Assembly: GCA_903813345.2 (NCBI GenBank)
Contig: CAIIXF020000011.1
Span: 26,902,166 to 26,966,165 of the forward strand
Source: Owenia fusiformis
Taxonomy: Eukaryota; Annelida; Polychaeta; Sabellida; Oweniidae
Direction of reading: 5' to 3'
DNA: 64,000 nt
Position numbers and translations under genes: made by a program. Positions 44,571 through 55,995 of this stretch are shown here, piece after piece. Under the pieces are notes generated by a model. It was not told where the DNA came from, did not search any database, and was given only the letters and a program-made list of their open reading frames with translations. How positions within the stretch are numbered: the first letter of the stretch is position 1; each line of letters opens with the position of its first letter.

Positions 44571-47500
44571 TTGTCAAAAATAAATAACTCATGAATGGTA
44601 CCAATATTCTCAGGATGGCATAGATGATGTTAAGTACTTGCTCATAAAGACAATTGAACATCTTCTTTCATAGATTTCTTCGTTAAAGCCATGTAATACC
44701 CAATATTTTGGTATTTTTGGTATGTTTGCATACTCAGATATATGCGTGCGCAAGCAGGTCACTTAGAAACCGGAAACTAGATAGTTCCTTTCATATTGTT
44801 GCTAATAGCTATAGAAATATGTGAGTTGCTTAACTACAGAATCCGATGAATGAGAGGAGCGCTTGAGGAACTACACCACCAGATGTAGTGGTCGTATAGG
44901 GTTGCTATGTAATCAAACCTCATTTTAAGTTATATTATATGTAAACTAATGGAGGAGTTCAAATTTAAACTGCAAACGTTGTCCCATTATTAAGTGATGT
45001 TAGGCGATGATAATAATTACATGTTAAAATGCTAAGCTCCCCGTATAAAAACATACGAATCCAAACGAGTCTAGTGGATAAGGCTATTGTCGGAAAAAAG
45101 GTTTGCAATCTGAAAACATTGAGAGGGATGTGCATCGGTGAATTAACATGGGGATATCGTCATTTTCCTAAGCTATATCTTTTTAAGCATTAGAAATTGT
45201 TTTTTATTATAAAATGAAGTGACAAGAAAACAGCAGATTTTTTACTCTAGCAGACGTTTGCACCTTGCAGGTACCATCTTTTTGATATTTTCCAAATTCT
45301 ATAATGTTCTAAAAAACAAAAGTATTCCATTTTTATCAAAATCAATTGATATCATACATGAGAGCAGTGAAGTTGTCAAAAGTTAGAAACATATTATAAA
45401 AAAAATTGTTTTTCATTGTAATTAACCTCGTGTTATCCTAATTTAGAGGCAAAATCACCTGTTGCAATTTAAACGAAATACATTTTCTATAAAGGGAAGA
45501 CAGTGATTTTTATTTTACGACAGAGTATCGGGTAACGACACTTATTTTTGGGTAGCAGCGCATGGATTAAAACCGTATTTCAAATTGATAAATATCTTGA
45601 AGTCGTACACTGTATTATGAGATGTATCATTCTCCAATTTCAGATTTGGTGAAATAGGAATTACTTGCTAACCAAAATCCCACGTGAAAGCATGTTCAAT
45701 TTTGTTAGGTGGAAGGATGGCAAAGGGGCTGTTTCATTGACTAAAAAGTGAGAAAATCAGTTTATAAAAATATCACTTCAAAATTGAGTTGTGTTGGTTG
45801 GTGGGTGGCTCCATAGTTAATTGGAGAAAAATAACGTTTTAGTGCTAACCGTCGAGACATCCCTTGGGGTCAGTAATTATGTGCAGGGAAACAGAGCGTT
45901 AATTACGGCGGCATTGTAATCTTTATAAGCAGGTGGGGATGACTATTGAGCTGATTTACAGAAACATTTAACATCACCCTTTAATTTACAATATGTAATA
46001 AACAGAAATAAAGAAGACCATGGCACAGGAGTGGTATCGATAGAGTGAACATCGTCAATTTAATGGTCATCTTTTGGATGGTAACAGTATAATTTGAAAT
46101 ATATTTATATTCTTTTCTCTATATTGTTTTAGAAAACACATAAGATACTTCTTTTGTTCTTGGTATCATATGTTAGGAACGAAATGAAACATCTATCCGA
46201 ACCTCATTGGAACAAAACGACATAAACACAATAAACACAACGTGTTTATGTCTCTCAATATTGTTATTGTATAAAGGAAAGTTTGGAATGAAATATGAAA
46301 TGAAATAAAAGGTTTATCTTAATTTGCATCTTTTTTGGGAGGGGGGGGGGGGTTGTATGAAGTTTTTGTATACCTTTTGTAAAATCAACCAAAATTTCCT
46401 TTGCATAACTATTATAATATTGAGAGAACTAAAAAAAATGAGGCGGATGACCTATATACCTATAGCTAGAGATCAAACATCATTTTTGGTGCAGAAATCG
46501 ATGTGATCGGGGGTAAAGTGGTTGAGTTAGAATGATGGGAACTTGTTTTTTTTCAGAAATTGCTTGAAAATCACACCATCTCTATGGTTTCATAGAATAA
46601 AAATATAAGCTGGTTCTATTTACTTTTTTTGGATATAGAGTCCATATAGTACTTGTATAGTGAATAATCTTTCAAACAAGCAATACTACAAGGTAGTCTG
46701 ACTTTTATTGACTGAGATACGAAGTGTTCAATATTATATTGTGGTCCGCGACTCTCGTTTCGATCCAAATAATTTGAGTGAAAAATGATTTTTCAAAAAC
46801 TAGGGATCATATACCCATGGATTTTTTTTCTGGGAGGTCCTGAACATGTTTTTCAGAAGTCTACAAAACAATATCTTATCTTATCTTAGTCTTAGTTTTG
46901 TAAAAATTATATTTTTGTCTCCCCTACACCAAGATTACTTTTGAGAATATATATGCATCAAAATATTAAGTCAATTATTTGAAGTATGTAACAAACAAGT
47001 TGGGAAGAGTAAATTGTATTTGAAGTTCTAGTTTTTGACAAAGAAAATTCTCGGTTGGCTTTATTCATTCTAAAATACTTTTTTTTATAAATCAGTAAAT
47101 ATAGAGCCAAACATGTGATTCTATGTTATATTTTGATTGAATGTGTACCAGTAGAAACATATGGCATCTATAATTAAAAGCAAAATAAACCATGAAAATA
47201 TGTCAATGCTGCAACTTCTGGCTCAAATACACTCTTATTTTCAACACGCTAGCCGAGATGCACAAAAACAAATTTCTCAGCTAATACGCAACCAATATCC
47301 AAAATCTTTACACTATATTACATGACTGTATTATAGCCAGAGGTATGTCCGAGGAAGTTATTTTTAAAAAATATTTTCTTTTCAGTATTTGAGGTCCTTG
47401 GCTGTGATTTGCCTCCCATCCTCCCATTTGTCGATATTTAATTTCGACAAATTTTCGACCGAATTGCCAATCTCTGGATCTAGGAAAGGTATTTACCCAT

Positions 47501-48239
47501 GATTTTTGTTCTAAAAAGGTAGATACTATATTCATCTATCACATTTATTACCATTTTCTTGCTTCAAAAAACATTATATGTTGTTTTTGACTAAAAATGT
47601 AAAAGATACGCGAAAAAGCTGACTCCTATGTTACTTTGACATACTTTTGACCCCATGACACACCCCATTTGCCTACTTTTTTTGAGATTGTAATACACCT
47701 TCCTCGAGAGTTTTCAATGACCTACAATATGGTACCTTACTTTTTATTTTACTGTACCTCTTCAACTTTTGAAACGCCAGGGGTTAGTGTTATGAAAATA
47801 CGTTGTACACGTGACTGATTTTGCAGTCTGGCACCCATGCACTGTTTCTCATTTCCCTCCATTTTTTCGTAAACACTCTGTGAAGAAAAAATGTGCAAGG
47901 TACATTATCTATCATAATATTTTCGATATTTTGTATAATATTACCAGGTACTAAACTATTTGAGGCATATGGTATAAATATTATTGATAATTGGTGGAAT
48001 TCTTACGGAATTACATGAACATTTAAAAAGTTAGCTATAGTCAAAAACATTGTCTCACAAACTCACTCGACACTCATGTGACCTTTTCTTTTAAATTACG
48101 TTATGAATTAAAGTTTGCGATTGTGCAGTGTAATATAAATTTCCATCGTGGCGAGGACATCATTTTCTTTATGGTAAATTTCTTACCATTGTAAAGCCAG
48201 TTTCACTCATACTATTCATAACTGACTGAAATAAATATT
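44571..48239. other. Long AT-rich spacer, no gene recognised
   Basis: A transcript- or retroelement-like tail (GAAATGAAATAAAAGG, about 46295) precedes a G-run at 46341-46352. A CATAAACAC/GTGTTTATG hairpin lies at about 46220-46250. No domain-bearing frame was seen. Confidence 0.4.
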
Positions 48240-48323
48240 AACGTAGTGCCAGCATCATGATAAACGATGACTTTTTCTCAGCCCTGAGATGTTTCAGGTG
48301 AAACAGAAAAATGTTATGAGTAT
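48240..48323 (+). repeat. Dispersed repeat, deleted copy of 10545-10925
   Basis: ATCATGATAAACGATG, TTCTCAGCCCTGAGATG and GAAACAGAAAAATGTTATGAGTAT follow each other directly; the 10.5-kb copy has 270 bp more between them. The copy is broken at 48324 by a miniature element. Confidence 0.6.
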
Positions 48324-48615
48324 GCACTGGCGGATATGGGGGGGGGGGGGCCCAGGGGCCCGCCCCCCCCTTGGGTGGGCCCAGAAAAAAAAATTGTGCC
48401 CAAAAAAAATTTTGAGCCTAAAATTTAAGGCCCCAAAAAGTAGGCCTTTTTGGTCATAAATTGGCCTTGTAAGGCCTTATTTGTTAATTTTAGGCCAAAT
48501 TTTGAAGAAAATGGGCCTCAAAATTTGGGCCCACTTTTGGGTTTATGGGGCCCAACATTTTTCTCAGACCACAAGTTTGGGCCCCCCCCCTTGTTGGTTC
48601 CCAGATCCACCCCTG
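48324..48615. mobile_element. hAT-like miniature element, GGCC/GGGCCC-rich
   Basis: The left end CACTGGCGGATATGGGG and right end CCCAGATCCACCCCTG are complementary variants of the TGGCGGATCC end common in invertebrate hAT-like elements. TATGAGTA lies on the left and TATGAGTG on the right, offset by one or two bases from the ends, consistent with an imperfect 8-bp duplication. The interior consists of GGGCCC and GGCCTT words with A- and T-runs; a 72-codon frame through it is a by-product of low complexity. Confidence 0.65.
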
Positions 48616-49044
48616 GTATGAGTGCAATTGCAAGAAATTCTCATATTTATGACGTCGATCTATCGTAAAAAATCAAACTCACGATTTTGTGGGTTGTTCT
48701 ATTCAAACCTCTTTTACTTTTTAAAAATGTTTCTTCTGCGCATGTTGACTTAATGATTCCAATCTGACAATATCAGTTATCACCATAATGTACTGTTTTT
48801 GGATTGGTCCGGGGATTGGTTGGAATCGAATACAACTTACCTAGCAATGTGTGAATTGATAATCAATTATTCAGGCGCATGGGCAAACTTTATTCGATAA
48901 CATTTTGTTGATCATGTTCCTGAGATTATGCCAACATGCTGATGAGTATAGCTTTAAAAACGTGCATTTAACATTGCCAAGCATTGCTGCGGAAATGAAA
49001 TGTTACTCGCCATAGTTTGGTAAGAATTTTGGACAATACAATAC
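48616..49044. other. Spacer with paired CCAAT words
   Basis: GGATTGGTCC and GGGATTGGTTGG lie 13 bp apart near 48805-48825. Nothing else was recognised. Confidence 0.35.
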
Positions 49045-49785
49045 ATTCATTTATTCCATGATGGTGAAATTCCCTGCAATCTGATTGGTGCACGTGACTT
49101 AAATATGTCCTGTATTTACACGCACATTCCACTAAGCGTTGGATACAGAGTGAAAAAGACGTCAGCGTTGGGATACGGTCTAGTATCCCAACGCCCCAGA
49201 TTCCCATCCAGGATATGACTATTACTGAAAAAAATCAATGGTGATCAGTTTACACCAACGCATGCTAATATTTGCATTTTGCTACAAATATCTGATTTGA
49301 ATATCAGGAAATGATACGGTGATCATCACAATTTATAATTTTAGGATAAAAAACACACATCTGTGAATATAAAAAGATTAATGTGAAGCATGCACATTGT
49401 TTTCATGAACTAGTAAAAAAAATTTAAAATCCAATATGGCAGACGAAAGTCGAAAAAACGTTTCGCTACACTGCACTTCCAGCTGATGAAATTGAAGAAA
49501 AAAGAAAGAAAATCAAACGTCTCGTATAATACAATAAAAAGCAAACAAGGCCATAAAGATTTTGAAGGAATATCGATGTAAAATATCTCTGAGGTGAGAA
49601 GGTTGATCTGTTTCTCCGGCTGAAGCCAAGGGACTTGATTTAGGCGAGTTTTATATGGGTAATCATGGAATAAAAACGTTATTCAATGATTTCTCGTGAA
49701 ATACAGAAAATATTATACAATACAACCTTCTCGGGAAGAATATTTTCTGTATTTCACTCGAATCATTGAATAACTTATATTATTT
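49045..49785 (+). mobile_element. Nonautonomous element carrying a coding start, copy B
   Basis: This is the inverted match of 14663-15430. It reads from TTTATTCCATGATGG through a promoter-like stretch, an ATG at 49436 and a 3' palindromic end (CGAATCATTGAATAA, to about 49785). A perfect 12-bp-stem hairpin (GCGTTGGGATAC...GTATCCCAACGC) lies at 49165-49194. Upstream is a CTGATTGG CCAAT box and a CACGTG E-box (about 49081-49097). Confidence 0.7.
49436..49590 (+). pseudogene. Decayed N-terminal coding exon, second copy
   Basis: The start reads MADESRKNVSLH. After a shift, ADEIEEKRKKIKRLV follows, and after another shift NKAIKILKEYRCK. The succession of charged, helix-forming segments fits the same N-terminal region as 14880-15055. 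The family suggestion (Crypton/DUF3504-like) is inference from the start motif only. The ATG sits in the context CAATATGGC, a YY1-like initiator word. Confidence 0.4.
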
Positions 49786-50965
49786 TGACTGAGATATGCA
49801 CAGCCACGTTTCTAAAGAAAATACAAGTCTAGTTAACCTTACCAGGGGACGGATTTTCAAAAAAGGTTGTTTAGTTCACCGAATAAAGCACGAAACGACC
49901 TCTAATTCCAATTTCTTATATCAAAGAAGTTGACTTATTGTAAACGTTCCCATGCATCAGAATATTAGCCACGTTCCAAATGAATACGTCGTTAATAGAG
50001 CGACTGCGCATGCGCATCTTATGCCATTGTGACTGTATCTCTGAATATGATCTAAACTCACAAACAAAAACTTAACACCTCCTATCTTATTTAATTCTTT
50101 ACTATTAAAACACATTACGTTACATATGCTATATACATGTAGTTGGCCTCAGATAGTATACACAGTCATCTTTGAGGAATATATCAGCATATTACAGACG
50201 GGAGAGCAAACAATCCTTTCTTTTCTTCATGAAATAAGCGTTCTTTATGAGCTCCTGATAGTTGTACAGGTAAACATAAAAACTCATTTGGACAAAGTGA
50301 AAACATTTAGTTAAGTATTTTTATATAATCTAATGGAAAGTTCTCCATTTGCCTGATATTGTAGTGAAAACATTTAAGTATTTAGCATTTTCAAATACTC
50401 TTCTCAAAGTGAATAGTCGTGACAGAACATCTGCTTCATTATTTTGACCAAGGGTGAAAACAAACCAAACCGAAAAATGGTAAAATTAGATAAAATACAC
50501 AGTACATTCTCATTCAACGAGGTATTTTGATTGATTATGACACGCTGTTTTTGATATCGTATAATTCCAAAAACTATATTTCAGGGGTATCAGGAAGTCA
50601 TTGCAATTATAGCAAACGATGCTTTTTGTATGACTTTGTTATATCTTGTTACAACATTTGCTATCCATTAGCAATTAAAAAATTGCATTAGGGTTCAACT
50701 AAGTTGATGTAACTGCCAACTTACGTGAACAGCTCATATTTAACTACTGATCGTTGCTGCTTTGATTTATTATCTAACAGACGCCAGCATGGAATCGGCG
50801 GCAGACTTAAAACCCCCGGGCTTTTAACATGCTATCATAACTTACAAATCTCGTTATCTCTCCGGAAACAAATCAGACCAATGTTTAAATAATGTTATTA
50901 TAGAAAAACGATCATTCCAAGAGTAGGACTTCGTGTCTTCACTATTTAACCTTACGATGCAACTC
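49786..50965. other. Spacer, nothing recognised
   Basis: No gene or repeat was recognised. Confidence 0.4.
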
Positions 50966-52795
50966 GGGGTTGATTCCTTAGAAAAAACTTCAAAATAAAT
51001 CGTTAGTGCCTCCTGGAAGAATGGCTATGACTTAACTTACTTTTTTTGTCCAAATATCGGAGCCTGAAAAAATCACTCACCTCGATATCGACGAAAGAAG
51101 TTCCAATGTTGATAGACTGCGAGAGCAAATTTTAAGCTGAGTTAAACGGTTTTCGTTCATCGTAAAATTGACCTCCTTTTAACGACGCCATCTGGTGAAT
51201 GTATCGTTGTTTTTGTGTCACGTGACCTATCTTTAGACACTTATCGTAAGTTTATCGAATTAAAATGACATTTTTCGATCTAAGAATTAAGGAAATTCGC
51301 ACAAAAATAATTAACTTAACTTGACATATTTCTTGTCAATATATTTATTTATTTATTTATTTATTACAGTGTCACCCGTAATTATACGGCCAGCCTCCAA
51401 AGGCTTATGAGACACAATTACAATCATATTATAAGCAGATAAGTCAGAATTAACACTTACTTTAATCTATCTTTAGCCTCCAAAGACAAAAGCAAAAAAT
51501 TTGAAACATATTTACAGAGTGATTTAGAATTCAATAAGTACATTGTTTTCTTTTCATTATCACAAGACTCAAATAGATCATATATACCTTTTACTTTACA
51601 AAACATTTCCTCTCTTAATTTAGGATTAACTTTACACTTGAATAAAAAATGAAACTCATCACCTATTTCATTCTTACATTGCCTACAATATCTCTCTTGA
51701 CTTGGTATATTCTGCCACCTACCCGTTTCAATCTCTAAAGGTAAAGTGCCAGATCGAAATTTAGCCAAAACAGATCTTTGTTTTCTACTCAAAAAATTAC
51801 AAAATAAATATTCAGACCTTTGAAAAGATAATTTAAAGCTCTTATAAAAAGTCAATTTTCTTTTTTCCCTAATTGTCTCAAACCATTGAGTTTCATGTAA
51901 TTTCATTAATTTTCCTTTCATTTGATTCACAAATTTTTTAAAATCTTTACATTTTTTTATATCATCATACATATTCAGCATGTCAACACTTTTACATATG
52001 CTCTGGATTTCTTCGTTCCAGGTAAAATCACATTTCAATTTGGCTAAGCTTAAATCCCATCTAAATGCTTTCTTTGCCATATTGGCCTCTTCACAATTAA
52101 CAACTAGTCTATACAATAATCGAATACCTTCTATATAATGTCTTATATAATTTGGGGTCCATCCACACTCGCCTTCTAAAAAGCTGATAGGGCATTTTTT
52201 ACTGACACCCAAGAAGGTCCTTATGGCATTAAATTGTATTTTATTGGTAAAACTATGAGTTTTTCTATGTAGACCCCAGATTCCAGATGCATAATCCATT
52301 ACCGATGCGACTGTGCTGTGATATAATTTTGTGTAAATATCAAAGTGTAAACCTTTCAATTGTATGTACTTTGACCTCATAGCTCCAAGCGCTTTACTTC
52401 CAGAATAACTTACTTTTTCAGCAGTTAAGGAAAATCTAAGTTATATGTAATATCTATACCAAGATAGTGATATTTATCTGTTACATCAAGTGAAGATTTA
52501 CCATATTTGAACTCTAAACTTTCAAAGTTTTCATATTTCTTCTTTGATACCACCATCACCTTGGTTTTATCAGTATTAATTTTCAACTTCCAAGTATTTG
52601 ACCAACGATGTAATGTATCTATCTGTTTTTGCAAACCATCTTTACTACTCGATATCAAAACAACATCATCTGCATACATTAACAAGCTTAACATTATTGT
52701 CTTCTCTATGAGAACACCATAGGATTAACAGCCATTCAACCAAGGCACAAAAAGTATGTAAATTAGATGTTCAACATGTTCAATTGTGTTAATAT
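50966..52795. repeat. Dispersed repeat R1, locus 2 (interrupted by a LINE)
   Basis: ATTCCTTAGAAAA, CGATATCGACGAAAGAAGTT, GTCACGTGACCTATC and TTTTTCGATC occur in the same order as at 33064-33300. After the LINE the repeat resumes with CAGCCATTCAACCAAGGCAC and GATGTTCAACATGTTCAATTG. Locus 2 has about 100 bp (near 51105-51215) that locus 1 lacks. Confidence 0.75.
51341..52720 (-). pseudogene. 5'-truncated LINE with YADD reverse transcriptase, one frameshift
   Basis: On the minus strand the frame opens with GVLIEK and LMYADDVVLISSSKDGLQK, the catalytic YADD box (motif C) of reverse transcriptase. It continues through KLKINTDKTKVMVV. One base shift near 52430 moves it to the frame that starts LRFSLTAEKVSYSGSKALG and runs 300 more codons to 51457. 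That part ends with a Cys-His ribbon (C-R-Q-C, then H-F-L-F-K-C). The tail is (TAAA)n, at 51341-51366 on the plus strand. The pattern fits the CR1/Jockey side of non-LTR elements; the exact clade is uncertain. With a single break this is the youngest-looking LINE here. Confidence 0.85.
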
Positions 52796-53119
52796 TCTCG
52801 ATATTATTCCTTTAATTTCGTATTGGATTATAATGGGCTTCCGAGGAATTCCGTGCAGAAGCAGGATTGGTATAATTGTAATTGCATGTATTGGTTCACG
52901 TTGTCTGCGAAAAAGCCACTTTTGAGTAAAATGGTAATTGTGAAAATCTTGAAAGGTCCATGTGCAGTATGGCAAGTGATTTTAGACAGTTATACATTTC
53001 ACCATGGGTACTTTCTGGCCATCAATACAGTTGTTTTTATTAAAACAATATGCTTTCTTTCAAGCGAAGTCCCCGTGATAGTAAAATATGAATCCAACTC
53101 TCTGAAAAATTATGGATTA

Positions 53120-53934
53120 GGACCCCCACATTGGCACCTTTTTAAAATGTCAGGGTCATTTTCTAAAAAGAGGATCTTGTTTTTCTCAATTTAAAGAGGC
53201 TCTATGCCATAGGATAGCACAATCAAGACCCATCTACTTACCAAAGAAGAAGTCCCAAATCCCCCTCTTTCAGCGTTAATTTTGCGATTGTGCTGGCTGA
53301 TCTAATTATTTTCGAAGAAATTAATTCAATCTGAAGTTTGAATATTCCGGGAAAGTCCTCCTGTTATCTGATTGGTCGTTGGATTTGTTTATCATAAACC
53401 TGATTGGCTGTCTGGTTCAAGGCGCTTGTGGGCGCTTGTGTGACTCAATGGAGATCCCCCCCACTAGCCGAGGAATCGATTGTGTTTAATTCTGGAGTTT
53501 GGTTGTTCTGATGATTATTTCCGATATTTCGGCAATAATATACCCAAATAAGTTATTCTCAAGATATATTCATGATATGTGAGATATTATATGAGCAATA
53601 ACAATAGCTATAGGACATCATTGATTGTCTGGGGGAGAAACCTATGGCATAATGCAGCTTTAAACACATCGAATGTTTCGTCTACACTATTTTAACATTT
53701 TCTGAAAAGGGGATGCGTATTGAAATGCGTTAAAGTTAAAAACCACATATCCCATGTTTTTAAAAACTCGTGATATCCATTGTTTACAGCATTACTTTGG
53801 TCATCGAAAGTTGATATCTTCAAAAACTAGCCTTTCAATACCATTCTAATTTTGAAGAATAAAAACCAGAAAAAGAAGATCCTCTTTTGAGTAAATAGGT
53901 TCAATATTTTGAAAAAATGTTGACATGGGGTCAA
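53120..53934. mobile_element. 0.8-kb foldback, GACCCCCACATTGGC ends
   Basis: GACCCCCACATTGGCACC, AAAAAGAGGATCTTGTTTTT and CTATGCCATAGG on the left have inverted partners on the right (GACATGGGGTC, AAAAAGAAGATCCTCTTTT and CCTATGGCATA). The arms are about 100 bp with gaps. No target duplication or coding region was resolved. Confidence 0.6.
53371..53407 (+). promoter_or_regulatory. Two CCAAT boxes 32 bp apart
   Basis: CTGATTGG occurs at 53368-53375 and again at 53400-53407, a spacing of 32 bp. NF-Y sites in many animal promoters are spaced by about three helical turns. They lie in the loop of the foldback at 53120-53934, before the direct repeat GGCGCTTGTGGGCGCTTGTG. A promoter here is possible, but no gene follows. 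Confidence 0.35.
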
Positions 53935-54490
53935 GCATGTCTTCATTTTCTTAAACTGACTCAATGTCGAGAAAGAAATTATTTTGTTCTGCCTGCTCCT
54001 AGACATTGACCAGATTTACTTTTATGTAATGGATGATTGAGTCTTGGGTATAATTAATCGTATGGAACCTTGACATTTCTTGTGAAAACGACATGCTCCA
54101 CCTCATTCATTAATCAAATAAATCAACAACATCCCGCGTGATAATATGATTGTACGAGGCCCGATCAGAAAGTAAGTAACCAACTGCTCTTATTTCTTCA
54201 TACTTTATTCAATCACATTGAAATTTTCACTGATGATGTAGAAAATATTAACCTATTAAACAAGACCAATGACAATGGGTTAGCGTCAATGCCATTGTTA
54301 TGGCTGTTGCTATGGTGATGATTGTTTTGGGTAGGTGGGGCACCCTTTTGTAAGCGGCTTTGGAAGATGATTAGTAGTTTTTTACATGCTGTATTCCTCC
54401 AAATGACCTAACAGTTTTTTTTATACAAAACTGAATAATTTGTTTTATATATTATCACAATGGTAACTACGCTCCATTTTCCCACTTATA

Positions 54491-55466
54491 CAGGGTGACC
54501 CAAAAAAATGCAACCCTCCATTTCGTCAATATTTTTCTTAAATGGAGGTAAATTGCTCTGAGATTTGGCACACAAGGACTTCATTCCATGTGAGATCCTT
54601 TGGCAAAGTTTTAATAATCATAGTCTTCTATTGATAGAGTTATGGTTGTTTCAAAATATGCTCCAGATGTCGTCAATTTCGCTGAAAACAAACTTGCAAT
54701 GTTCAAGGAAAACTGTTCATAACACGTATGCATTCTTCCCCATGGGTATAGCTCAAATTTTTGCAGCCATTGCTTATTGGAGTTCTGCAATTGCGGTAGG
54801 GTTATATTTATACACATTATCCTTTAAATAACCCCGTATATAGAAGTCAGGGGCATTGAGATCAAGACTGTGGGATGACCATGGGTCCTCCGTCCTAGGA
54901 GAGATAATCTTCTCATAGAAATGACTAGTGAGCCAGGCTATGCTATCATTAGACGTGTGAAGAGTAGCTCCATCCTTCTAGAACCACTGTTCTTGTCTAT
55001 TGAAGCCTCTATGTCACTCTAGAACTGCCTAGAACTTCCTGGGAACGCCAATATTGCGCTGTGTGTTAACAGTAACAGTGTTGCCATTATCAACCTCAAA
55101 CCAAAAGGGGCAGATGATTTCATGTTTGGAAATTGGCAGCCCAAGCTGTGCATTTAACAGAATGTAGAGGCCTGTGAAGCACTTTATCTGGAATTTGTGA
55201 TCCCAGAACACATTATTTCTTGAGTTTACATGTTCAGAAAGAAGGGAATGTGATTCATCCGAAAACCTAACATTGGAAATGGACGACATTTGGAGCATAT
55301 TTTGGAACGACCATAACTCTATCAATATAAGACTATGATTATTGAAACTTTGCCAGAGGATCCCACATTGAATGAAGTCCTTGTGTGCCAAATCTCAGAG
55401 CAATTTACCTCCATTTAAGAAAAATATTGACGAAATGGAGGGTTGCATTTTTTTGGGGTCACCCTG
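54491..55466 (-). mobile_element. Inner mariner-type element with duplicated 3' end
   Basis: CAGGGTGACCCAAAAAAATG (54491) pairs with the right end (to 55466), with TA outside. The arms pair for about 200 bp. The left arm is the natural 3' end of a minus-strand transposase. The right arm is an inverted copy of that same 3' end fused to the middle of the gene, so the true 5' end is missing. The plan is the same as in 37405-38397. Confidence 0.8.
54680..55271 (-). pseudogene. Mariner-type transposase, C-terminal two thirds, broken
   Basis: In order on the minus strand are: VRFSDESHSLLSEHVNSRNN with the first catalytic Asp; PISKHEIICPFWFEVDNG; after a shift QKDGATLHTSNDSIAWLTSH with the second Asp; SLDLNAPDFYIRGYLKDNVY with the third; and finally the AMAAKI and RHLEHI ends. 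Counting in this damaged copy gives 36 residues between the second and third Asp. Several stops and shifts rule out activity. The order and motifs are those of Tc1/mariner transposases. Confidence 0.75.
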
Positions 55467-55562
55467 TATAAGTGGGAAAATGGAGCGTAGTTACCATTGT
55501 GATAATATATAAAACAAATTATTCAGTTTTGTATAAAAAAACTGTTAGGTCATTTATTCGAA

Positions 55563-55595
55563 AAATGGAGGGTTGCATTTTTTTGGGTCACCCTG
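55563..55595. repeat. Extra solo copy of the inner element's right end
   Basis: AAATGGAGGGTTGCATTTTT followed by GGGTCACCCTG repeats the end at 55434-55466 about 130 bp further right, again followed by TA. It has no left partner of its own. Confidence 0.75.
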
Positions 55596-55644
55596 TATGT
55601 CATCGACACAAAGAAATCAAGGGTATATCTGTCATAATGATGGT

Positions 55645-55995
55645 CATGATTCAGTCGCAGTTTCAATCCAGTCAAATGTTGCTGTAGGGGAAATACTGGC
55701 ATGACGTCAATGGTCCACCTCTACAGAGCCAACATTACCGAAGATACAGTAGATTAAGCCTATTCCATGGTCACACAACTACCCCAGGCTCACTATTCCC
55801 CACACCTGGCCCCATGTGACTAAATTCTTTCCAAATGCAAAGATGTTGTTACGGAGAGTCCGTTTGGATGGCAATAAAGCCATCGTTTAAGCTTTCAATG
55901 GCAGTTTTGCAGTCATTAAATGGTGACATGTTGCACTTCTTTAAGGACTGAATGAAACGTTACCTCAACTGCATTGACTTTGGTGGTGATTAATT
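55645..55995 (+). pseudogene. Mariner transposase C-terminus of the outer element
   Basis: Fragments read SNVAVGEILA, then QAHYSPHLAPCD (third catalytic Asp region, S-P-D-L-A-P in the family), and finally MKRYLNCIDFGGD with FEG, the usual end of mariner transposases. Stops and shifts occur throughout. The N-terminal half is absent. Confidence 0.7.

Larger units (their letters stand above)
54404..55556. repeat. Middle palindrome flanking the inner element
   Basis: About 87 bp to the left of the inner element (GACCTAACAGTTTTTTTTAT to CCATTTTCCCACTTA) are complementary to 55469-55556. The inner mariner therefore sits at the exact centre of a larger inverted repeat, which one simple insertion does not explain. 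Confidence 0.75.

Noticed and set aside
48450-48668. 72-codon frame in GGCC-rich DNA
   Set aside because: It is low-complexity sequence inside a miniature transposon.
54565-54831. 88-codon plus-strand frame as a gene
   Set aside because: It lies in the left arm of the inner mariner, is the mirror of 55271-55391, and is antisense to the transposase remnant.
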